Assembly: GCA_017893485.1 (NCBI GenBank)
Contig: CM030361.1
Location: 140,696,461-140,760,460 of the forward strand
Source of the DNA: Hemerocallis citrina
Taxonomy: Eukaryota > Streptophyta > Magnoliopsida > Asparagales > Asphodelaceae
DNA: 64,000 nucleotides
Direction: 5' to 3'
Both the position numbers and the translations under genes were made by a program. Of the stretch, positions 56,378 through 64,000 are shown in pieces; position 1 is the first letter of the stretch; each line of letters starts with the position of its first letter. Below the pieces are notes generated by a model. It was given only the letters and a program-made list of their open reading frames with translations, made no database searches and was not told the origin of the DNA.

Positions 56378-56979
56378 GCCACTTGTCACTCAACCATCTC
56401 CTCGAAGCGTTTGCCGAACAGGAGAAGGAGTTGAAGGCCTCCAGTGATAAGGACAGGGCGGACAAGGTGAAGGTGGTTCGGCAGCTCGAAGCAGAGCAGA
56501 GGCGAGCCGAGGGGTTGGAGGTCCAGGTGGCCGATCTTGTGGCCGACCTGGAGCGAGTCAAGGGGCGGCTCACTGAGGAGGCTGCCAAAGCCGCCAAGGC
56601 TGCCGAGGAGCTGGCGACGTCAGTGACGGCTCTGCCCGAGGTGAAGGCGGAGAAAAAGGCCTTGGCAACGAAGATCAAGACCGAGGTCGAGGCCGAGGCG
56701 AAGAAGCACATGGCCTCGAACATGGAGAAGTCCTACCAGAGGGCGCTCGACCATGTTCAGGACCGCATCCCCGGCTTCGAGCGGGTCGGCTACAGACTGT
56801 GGCCCGGATCCCCATCAAACGGCAAGGAGGAGGGAGGCGAAGGTGACGAGGGAGAAGAAGACGACGACGAGGAGGTGGTCGCCGATGTAGTGGCGACAGA
56901 CTCCCAGGTCGGGGTGAGAAATGAGGGGCCATCTGGCGAAGCGCCTGTGGTCGAACCGGCGACGCAGGTGGACCCCTGA
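56378..56979 (+). pseudogene. Antisense block, coiled-coil exon
   Basis: After the acceptor TTTTGGTAG (56377): HLSLNHLLEAFAEQEKELKA, then a long coiled coil rich in Glu, Lys, Ala and Arg (about 100 residues), an acidic run (EGDEGEEDDDEEVVAD) and a stop at 56979. With the donor at 56292 the predicted join changes frame, so either the true donor differs or the copy has a frameshift. Coiled-coil tails follow the Transposase_28 region in plant relatives. Confidence 0.5.
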
Positions 56980-57139
56980 TCTTCTCATCTTTTTGTAATA
57001 TTTGTTTTCTTTTCAAAAATGTAACGCCTTTTTGCGGACTGGCCACCGCTCCTTTTTATGAATGAAAATTTTACTTCAAATTTGTCCAAGTGTTTGGGTC
57101 GGTGTATAGTTTTCCAATTGCGATGTTCTTGTATTTCAG

Positions 57140-57856
57140 ATCCTCGATCATGCCCCAAATACTGCAGCAGCTCGGCATCGTGCCGAGCTGTTTAAGCAGT
57201 CTCGCGAGGCTCGCCTCATGGGTGAAATCGAGCTCACCAGGAGGTTGATGTTCAATGTGGAGAAGAAGAACAGCGAGCTTCTGGCCGAGGTGCACCATCT
57301 CCGGATAGTCGATAAGGAGCTGTCGGCGAAAGAGGCAGAGCTGGCCTCGGTGCTGGCCGAGCGGGATGAGCTCGAGAGGAAGGTCGAACAGCTGCAGAGG
57401 GTCACGGTCGACAAGAGCATCGAGGTGACCAACTTACGTCGCATTATATCCGACAGCGCTGAGTACCCCGGTTCGGCAAAACTCCCTCGATTTAAGATAA
57501 TGGTTAAGGAAGACACTCTGAAGGATAGGATCGTTGAGCTCGAGGAGGAGGTGGCTCGACTGAAGCCTCAGCCTGTGAGGGATAATGTCCGCAGCACTTC
57601 CTGCACTCGCGAAGAGAGAGAATGGGGGATCACCTTCTACGAGCTAGTGACTCGTGGCCAAGTTATTGGTCGGACAGCAGCCGACGCACAAAGCGGAGTA
57701 GCTGTTAGCTCGAGTGGAGCCTCGGTCGGAGCCACCGTTAGGATTAGTGGCGAGGCGGCATCGCAGTTCGTCGGCCTAGAGACAAGCTTGGAGATAAAAA
57801 GACGGAAACCCCGATTGTCTCTTAATCGAAACATCCCTGTCCCGAGGAGGCACTGA
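57140..57856 (+). pseudogene. Antisense block, last coiled-coil ORF
   Basis: After TTGTATTTCAG (57139) the open frame reads ILDHAPNTAAARHRAELFKQ, MGEIELTRRLMFNVEKKNSE, ELASVLAERDELERKVEQLQ, SAEYPGSAKLPRFKIMV, TLKDRIVELEEEVARLKP. It continues with a Ser/Ala-rich tail to a stop at 57856. The coiled coil is strongly heptad-like. Whether it is spliced to the preceding exon or is a separate ORF is not clear. No known catalytic domain. Confidence 0.5.
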
Positions 57857-57978
57857 ACGAGTTGCGTCGAGCCTTTTACTTCTCGCATTGTCTCTGTTGT
57901 TGTAATAACATGCCTTGTAAATTTATTTAGTTGCTTCCCTGCTGTAATTGTCTGCCTTGTAAATTTACCAAGTGTTTT

Positions 57979-57984
57979 AATAAA
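57979..57984 (+). promoter_or_regulatory. Poly(A) signal of the antisense block
   Basis: AATAAA 123 bp after the last stop codon, preceded by TTGTAAATTT-type far-upstream elements (57915-57965). It completes a transcription unit running opposite to pol. Confidence 0.5.
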
Positions 57985-58179
57985 ATCGAAGTTGTTTTGT
58001 TCATCATTGTGCCGTGGTCGCCTTATTCTCGACACCGAACCATAAGGACCCATAGTTGTCTTTTTCGAAGGTTTTAGCCGCGGAACTTTAGTTTTTCGCT
58101 CGGAGTATACCGAGGTGACTGTGCACTTCCGAGGTGCGATAGCTCGGACATCAGACTCCGCCCACGTGGCAACATCTTA

Positions 58180-58400
58180 GACGGTTGATCATGATCGTGG
58201 TACGTATCACGAGGTGGGAGGCACGAGTTCCAAGGAAACACTATCTTGTCGTTTTGTGGACACGTGGCACGATCAGATCCGTTCATCATGTTCTAGCACA
58301 CATTTTGAGATGATCCAACGGCGAAATTGGTTTAAGCAGAATTTTTCTCCATATACGAGGGTCGGTTCCGCGTCCGCTCGGCTTGGGGTTTTGAGTAAGC
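58180..58400. repeat. Single diverged copy of the 367-bp array unit beyond the gene block
   Basis: The phrases ATCACGAGG, CTATCTTGTCGTTTTGTGGA, CGTGGCACGATC, GATCCAACGGCGA and TTTCTCCATATACGAGGGTCGG occur in the same order and orientation as in the array at 51950-54365. The antisense gene block is thus flanked on both sides by this repeat. Confidence 0.8.
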
Positions 58401-59000
58401 GCAGTTGAGCCGAACGATGGACTCCGAACCACCGTTAGAGTTGCTCGACGGTTGTGGGAGCAGTTCCGAACGGCGACCTACTTCTAGCTCGCTTACGAGC
58501 GAACTTGCGGAGTAGGGTCGAGCCGAGTGTTGGACTCCGAACCATCGGTAGAGTTGTTCAACGGTTGTGGGAGCAGTTCCGAACGGCGACCTACTTCTAG
58601 CTCGCTTACGAGCGTGCTTGCGAAGTAGGGTCGAGCCGAGTGTTGGACTGCGAACCATCGGTAGAGTTTTTCAACGGTTGTGGGAGCAGTTCCGAACGGC
58701 GACCTACTTCTAGCTCGCTTACAAGCGTGCTTGCGAAGTAGGGTCGAGCCGAGTGTTGGACTCCGAACCATCGGTAGAGTTGTTCAACGGTTGTGGGAGC
58801 AGTTCCGAACGGTGACCTACTTCTAGCTCGCTTACGAGCGTGCTTGCGAAGTAGGGTCGAGCCGAGTGTTGGACTCCGAACCATCGGTAGAGTTGTTCAA
58901 CGGTTGTGGGAGCAGTTCCGAACGGCGACCTACTTCTAGCTCGCGAGCGAACTTTGCGAAGTAGGATGGAGCCGAGTGTTAGACTCCGAACCATCGGTAG
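58400..59000. repeat. Tandem array of 113-bp units
   Basis: CGAACCATCGGTAGAGTT (or variant) occurs at 58425, 58539, 58651, 58764, 58877 and 58987, spacing 110-114 bp. Units contain GGAGCAGTTCCGAACGG and CTACTTCTAGCTCGCTTACG. The repeated minus-strand frames (MVRSPTLGSTLLRK...) are by-products. Confidence 0.93.
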
Positions 59001-59178
59001 AGTGAAGAGTGAAGGCAGAGAGATGTAAGCACTTTTTACAAGTAAAATATGAAAAAGCTTTCTTTATTGATGACTAATGGTCGGCTGCTTCTAAAGTTGC
59101 GAGCCATTATTACAAGAGAAAAATAAAAGAAAATTATTACAAGTAATAGGAGAGGAACGGTTCGACATCTCGAAATAC

Positions 59179-59567
59179 TTAGAGAGGCATTGGTGCTCTC
59201 TCTTGGTATTTTAAGAGATGGTCGGCATTCCAAGTCCTGGGAATCTCCCTGCCTTCGAGTTCTTCTAGTCTGTATGCGCCGGGGCGGACTACTTTGGCGA
59301 TCCTGTAAGGTCCCTCCCAATTTGGGGCCAATTTGCTCTTCTGACCTGGAAATGAGATGACCAACTTTCTGAGGACCAGGTCCCCTTCTTTGAGGTCCGT
59401 GGGGCAGACTCTCTTGTTGTATGCCAACTCGATCCTTCTTCGGTAGCTTTGTTGATGAATGGTAGCTCTTTCTCGGATCTCATCTATCAGGTCTAGACTT
59501 GCTTGGAGCTCTCTGGCGTTTTGCTCTTCTTCATAAGCTATTAGACAAGGAGAAGGTATTCCGACTT
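59179..59567 (-). pseudogene. pol: Integrase C-terminus of the Tat-like pol
   Basis: In the frame after a one-base shift near 59568: EVGIPSPCLIAYEEEQNARE, LDLIDEIRERATIHQQSYRR, YNKRVCPTDLKEGDLVLRKL, GPYRIAKVVRPGAYRLEELE, WNADHLLKYQ and a stop at 59179. The GPYRI motif is the GPY/F C-terminal DNA-binding module of gypsy integrases. No chromodomain follows, as expected outside the chromoviruses. Confidence 0.85.
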
Positions 59568-60413
59568 CTAGGGGATGATGGCCTTGGACCCATAGGTGAG
59601 ATTAAATGGGCTCTCTCCTGTGGGGGTCCACTTTGTGGTGTGGTAGTTCCACAGCACGTTAGGAAGCTGATCGACCCATAAGCCTTTGGAACACTTATCT
59701 AACATCTTCTTAATGCCGGAGAGGATCTGTCGGTTAGCATTTTCGGCTTGGCCATTCGACTTGGGATGAGAAACGGAGGAGAACCGGTGTTGGATGGCAA
59801 GGTCTTCGCATAGAGCTCGGAAGGCAGTCCCGGTGAACTGTGTTCCGTTGTCTGTTATCAGGACCCTAGGGACGCCGAATCGGCAGATCACGCTCTTCCA
59901 AAAGAACTGAACAACCTTGTTCTCGGTGATCGTGGCCAAGGGCTCGACCTCTATCCATTTCGAGAAGTAGTCGATCGCCACGACCAAGAATTTGAACTGT
60001 CCGGGAGCTGGTGGAAATGGCCCTAGTAAATCCATCCCCCACATTGCAAAGGGGATCGGACTTGATAGGGAAGTTAGTGGAGCTTGTGGGAGGCGTCGGA
60101 TGTCGGAGTAATTCTGACATGAGCTGCATTGCCGAACGTGACGTTCGGCGTCTCGTAGGAGAGTGGGCCAGAAATATCCGTAGTTCAACACTTTGCGGGC
60201 TAAGGATCTGGATCCCGAATGTGCCCCGCCAATGCCCTCGTGAAGCTCTTGTAGGGCGTAGTCTGCCTGCTCGGGGGAGAGGCATCTCAGGTAAGGCCGG
60301 CCGTCTACCTGTGTGAAGGAGCGTTTATATAGGATACCTCCGATTAGTGTGTAACGCTCAGCTCGGGTTCTCACTCTTCGAGCTTCCTTGGGATCCTCAG
60401 GTGGGGATTCCAT
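59568..60413 (-). pseudogene. pol: Integrase core of the Tat-like pol
   Basis: An HHCC zinc-binding region (LHEGIGGAHSGSRSLARKVL ... CSSCQNY) is followed by the DDE catalytic core: first Asp in MDLLGPFPPAPGQFKFLVV, second in LITDNGTQFTG, Glu in HPKSNGQAENANRQ. This segment is open for 282 codons and keeps all catalytic residues. It would insert the cDNA into the genome. The frame is broken after YGSKAIIP by a short indel. It continues from the RNase H part with a small overlap of readings at 60397-60413, so another one-base shift is likely there. Confidence 0.9.
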
Positions 60414-61403
60414 CCCTTAAGAATTCGACGAGGGATTTCATCCACTTGTCTTCGAGCAAGACAGGCAGTGACTCCATAGAGTTGGGGGCTTCGTCCTCTA
60501 TACTCGGCTTTAGAAGGACCTCTATCAAGACGGTCTGCTCGGGACCTTGAAGGGAGGAAGAGGCTAGTTTGGATAGGGCGTCGGCTTGAGCATTTTCTTC
60601 CCGAGGTATGCGTTGGATGACGGCTTCTTCAAACAGTGCCATGAGGCTCTTGACCTTGGCTAAGTATTTAACCATCCTGTCATCACGTGCTTCATACTCG
60701 CCGATGACCTGATTTACGACTAACTGAGAGTCGCTAAAGATCCGGAGGCGTTGGGCCCCTGCATTTCGAGCCATTCCAAGGCCGGCTATGAGTGCCCCGT
60801 ATTCTACTTCGTTGTTCGAGGCCTTGAAGTTGATACAGAGGGAGTATTGGAGGATGAAGTCATCTGGGCCTGCCAGAATGATCCCTGCCCCGCTTCCCTC
60901 ATTGCAGGAGGATCCGTCCACATAAACCGACCAGACAGGTGGTCCCTTCACTGTTTGGCTGGACTCGGGGATGGTACTCTCAACTATGAATTCTGCTAAG
61001 GCCTGAGCCTTGATCGCGGTCCGAGGCTGATAAGTTATATCATGCTGGCTCAGCTCGATAGACCATTTCATAAGGCGACCCGAGGTTTCTGGCTTGTGGA
61101 GGACCTGCTTCAGCAATTGGTCGGTTAGAATGACCACCGAATGGGACTGAAAGTACGGGCAAAGTTTTCTCGCGGCCATCACCAGGGCGTAAGCCATCTT
61201 TTCTATTTTTGGATAGCGGAGCTCGGCATCCCGAAGTACCTTGCTCACGTAGTAAATGGGCTTTTAAGCCCGGTCTTCTTCCCTTACCAAAACTGCACTG
61301 AGGGTCTGCTCGGAGGCTGCCAGGTAGAGGTAGAGGGGTTCACCAGGAATTGGTTTGCTGAGGAGAGGGGGATTGACGAGGTAAGCCTTGAGCAGGTCGA
61401 AGG
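60397..61403 (-). pseudogene. pol: RT end, degenerate RNase H and second (archaeal-type) RNase H
   Basis: From the LTR insertion at 61403: FDLLKAYLVNPPLLSKPIPG, EPLYLYLAASEQTLSAVLV, a TAA near 61264, KPIYYVSKVLRDAELRYPK and ALVMAARKLCPYFQSHSVV (first RNase H). The second RNase H follows: VWSVYVDGSSCNEGSGAGII, NNEVEYGALIAGLGMARN, LRIFSDSQLVVNQVIGEYEA, NAQADALSKLAS, with the D-E-D-D residues kept. It would degrade the RNA template during reverse transcription. The dual domain places the element in the Tat lineage. The RT palm lies beyond the inserted LTR. Confidence 0.9.
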
Positions 61404-63034
61404 TGTAACACCCCGAATTTCAAATAAGGATAAATTCGAGATTCCACAGGATCTTTACTTCACTTCGTACAATTTTACAAGGAAAATTTAAAACTTTTTA
61501 TTCACAATACATCAGAGTTCAATTACAACTTGGTTTTACACAGCGGAAGAATGAAATTTACAATAAAACATTTACAACATCTTTAAAAATAAAACAGCAC
61601 CAGCATATCCACTTTATAGCTTCGCGAATAGTCCATTACCTGCATGTTAATCTGTGGGCACGTCAGTTACTTACAACTGACGAAATGTTATACACGGCTA
61701 TCCTCTCTATGCCGGGAATAGTATAACGATCTCATACTTTAACAAATCACAAAAAGATTGAATGAATAAGTAAAGTGTCAAAAGTGATTATTCTAAACAT
61801 AAGTGTATGTCATGCCTTAATGCCTAATGCACACAATTCTACACTAGGATGACACTAATGCACACTTGTTCGGATTCTATGCATCCCATACTACATAGGT
61901 CCGAGGGCAAGCGCCTACGTTCTTCACAATACAGGGCTCGATCCCTCGCCATGAAAACTACCCGGTAGCAAAACAAAGTTCAGACTATTCCACGAATGTG
62001 AATCCCAGCCTTGGAGTCCACCAACAGCTGTTATAACAGATTCCACATCGTACGAACCGTCCCGTATGTGACCCTCTAGCCCAGTATATATATATATATA
62101 CATTGGAGACGGTAAACACAAAATCCATCCGTCCGACTACTCAAGATCCCGGAGTCCACCGCTGACCCGTCCTCATAGTCCCGGACTAAAATATAATAAT
62201 CCGTCTCCCACAGGGCAACCTCAGTCCACCAACTGGGTCTATAGTCTCGGAGTCCACCAACAACTATATAGAGTACCCCACTTACGTTTCTCTAAGTTTA
62301 CTACATCTTCACTTATGTGCCTAAATTTTCTTAAGTTCAAGACATGAATAATTTCCATTCAAAGGATTAGTTTTACCTCCTACCGGACTTAACCAACAAC
62401 TGCGAGATAGCCCCATGGCCATATCTCCAAATCATATCTCAAATATTTCTTTCAATAATGCCGGTATCGAGGTCTTACTAACTCTATGTCATAAACTTTC
62501 ATGTACAAGAAAACATGGGTACACATACCCTTTAATAATCATGTCTTAAACCTAAATAATTCCATCTTTCAATTCATTCACAATTGATCACAATCTTGTC
62601 TTAACACTTATCCACAAAGTAATCATTTCATAGTCTTACCACTATTCATGATCTAGTTATTCATAATAAATAATAATTCATTCATAATTTCAAATTCATA
62701 CGATGTCTCATTTTAACACGATTCAATGTCTCATCTTTAGCACTAAACATGATTTACTCATTCACAAAAAAAAATCTTTTATGATCTCAAAAGTCACATA
62801 ACTCAACCATATTGCATTTCTAGAAATAAAGAGATTTCAATTCACCCTAAATCATTATTTTGTAAATTAAAAGTCATGCTCTTTACTAATACTTTTGTAG
62901 TCATTTATTTTTTTTCCTATCTCAAATCCTCATTAAAACTTATCAATTACACAAAAACAATCTTTAAGAATAAATTCTTCATTTATGTTTTATGAATACT
63001 AAAATTTATCCAAAATGAAACACTTTTGAAAGTT

Positions 63035-63190
63035 TTTACCCAACTGACCCACTCTCGAAACTATTTACCAAATTGACCTACTCACTATCAAAATTACAGA
63101 TCTAGTTTCCCGCTGAAGTTTTTACCAAACTGACCCACTTTCGAAACTATTTACCAAATTGACCTACTCGCTATCAAATTGCAGGTTTAG
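63035..63190. repeat. Direct duplication of ~78 bp in the terminal LTR
   Basis: GTTTTTACC(C/A)AACTGACCCAC and CTATTTACCAAATTGACCTACTC occur twice, at about 63037 and 63117. No other function seen. Confidence 0.85.
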
Positions 63191-63224
63191 TTTCATCGGA
63201 CCCAAAAAATTAAATAAAAAGAAA

Positions 63225-63490
63225 AAGGGGGTGGGGTTTGATCCCGTGATTGAACAGCCAAGGCCCAAGTATTAATCCGCTAACCAATAGTCCACTGTGA
63301 CTAGATTGTCACAGAGAAGGATTTAACTTCTAAAATATCAATCTCGGCCTGTAGTTTAATTTTAACCAAAACAAAAAGAAAAAGGGGAACGTATGGTTCG
63401 AACTCGGGACCTCTGATTCCATACGAGCTACAGTGACGTTCTTAAGGACTCCCAACTAGCCAGTTAGTCCATTGTGACTACTTGGCATGA
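63225..63490 (-). other. Two tRNA-like (A box/B box) segments
   Basis: On the minus strand TGGACTAACTGGCTAGTTGG ... GAGTTCGAACC (63485 to 63390) and TGGACTATTGGTTAGCGG ... GGGATCAAACCCC (63300 to 63225) keep the order and rough spacing of RNA polymerase III A and B boxes. Neither folds into a believable tRNA (arms and anticodon do not fit), so they are at most SINE- or tRNA-derived pieces. Confidence 0.35.
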
Positions 63491-64000
63491 GAAACAAAAC
63501 TAATCTTTTGTCCAAACTTTCTATTATTCTATTATCATCAAAACTCGATTTTCCTCTTGATCTAATCTTTCATGTAATTATAATTGGTTCATCTATATTG
63601 AGTTTACTTTCTCACAGTAACCCATAATTTTATAATGCATAAAAATAAAACTAACTTTCAAATTTTTATATGAATTTGCATTTATTCAATTCAATCAAAG
63701 TTGCACACTACATCTTTTGCAATCAAAGAGTTTAATAGCATCAAATTTACATTACAAAAATATAGTTGCTTATCAAAAAGGAAAACTCAACAATTAATCA
63801 CATGATCAAAAATCTCTACATTCATGTATACTAGTGCATGGCAAAAATAAATTCTTTTCTCATTTATCAACTAACAAGTTGTAATTTAATCTACCATAAC
63901 ATGATTCACTACTATTCACCACATCCAATAGCATAGATTGTTCTACTTTTTTTTTTTCAAAATCAAATCCTACACTACACATTTATTTTCTTATTAGCAT

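Larger units (their letters stand above)
50914..61403 (-). mobile_element. Tat-like Ty3/gypsy element, 5' part lost
   Basis: Read on the minus strand: pol with dual RNase H and integrase (61403 to 59179), a 113-bp tandem array, a gene block on the opposite strand (54546-57990), a 367-bp tandem array, a polypurine tract and the 3' LTR (51510 to 50914). At 61403 the RT is cut by a gypsy LTR that continues to the window end; gag, protease and the 5' LTR lie beyond it or are lost. Dual RNase H, arrays near the 3' LTR and antisense extra ORFs are all established traits of the Tat lineage (Ogre, Retand, Grande and relatives). LTR layout and pol homology tie it to 2044-12721. Confidence 0.85.
61404..64000 (-). 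mobile_element. Gypsy LTR (partial) inserted in the Tat-like RT
   Basis: Starts TGTAACACCCCGAATTTC after GAAGG (61399-61403, left target site) and runs to the window end without a visible terminus. In reverse complement its first ~900 bases resemble the 3' third of the LTR at 42021-44957 (TTGTAATAAAAG-type 3' end, the 'GATGCATAGACTTCG' and 'CGCTTGCCC..GGACCTATGTAG' region, repeated 'GGAGTCCACC' units). It is therefore a minus-oriented LTR of that broad family. From about 62300 on it is AT-rich with no gene. No primer-binding site is seen within the window. Confidence 0.75.

Noticed and set aside
63225..63490. Genuine tRNA genes
   Set aside because: Box-like words are present but no cloverleaf with a sensible anticodon and acceptor stem can be drawn.

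Overview
The window is nuclear DNA of a flowering plant with a large, repeat-rich genome. I see no intact host gene and no rRNA, tRNA or CRISPR locus. Almost every base belongs to nested or adjacent transposable elements, and most of those are internally deleted or decayed. The plant assignment rests on the element types: Tat/Ogre-like and chromovirus-like Ty3/gypsy elements, an Angela/BARE-like copia LTR, plant L1-type LINEs with CCHC and DUF4283-like ORF1, hAT and PIF/Harbinger MITEs, and fragments of plant genes. The species cannot be told.

Layout. (1) 1-16083 is a minus-strand Ty3/gypsy element (3' LTR cut by the window edge, 5' LTR 13845-16083) with only a rump gag. Nested in it, at 2044-12721 on the plus strand and bounded by ATAAC duplications, is a Tat-like element of about 10.7 kb. 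It kept a gag core and scraps of RT/RNase H; about 8 kb of its interior is tandem repeats. (2) 16084-28615 is a decayed plus-strand L1-type LINE, cut by a 3.9-kb solo gypsy LTR (TSD CTCTT), a hAT-like element (22044-22954) and a solo copia LTR (25283-26803, TSD AAACA). (3) 30090-35390 is a non-autonomous chromovirus in which gag is joined directly to the integrase tail and chromodomain. (4) 35748-37857 is a minus-strand LINE with ORF1 but no ORF2, with a perfect 16-bp target duplication.

(5) 38468-39365 is a Harbinger-like MITE. (6) 40092-46275 is a 6.2-kb hAT-type element with a perfect 8-bp duplication. It has no visible transposase but carries host-gene pieces (an O-fucosyltransferase fragment with intact splice sites, a possible Cdc73 fragment, an unidentified exon), plus a later nested MITE and solo LTR. 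(7) 46320-50673 holds small hAT and Harbinger elements, microsatellites, a short A-tailed retroposon and a hAT transposase remnant. (8) 50914-61403 is a minus-strand Tat-like element with dual RNase H and integrase, two tandem arrays and, on the opposite strand, a block of extra ORFs with its own TATA-like box, splice sites and poly(A) signal. A further gypsy LTR (61404 to the window end) interrupts its RT.

How the parts relate. The Tat-like elements at 2044-12721 and 50914-61403 share LTR architecture, polypurine-tract layout and pol homology, so the second could be of the lineage that mobilised the first. Both carry large tandem arrays between pol and the 3' LTR, a known habit of Tat-lineage elements. 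The clearest candidates for something undescribed are the hyper-expanded array element, the gene-carrying hAT element, the antisense gene block of the second Tat element, and the ORF1-only LINE.
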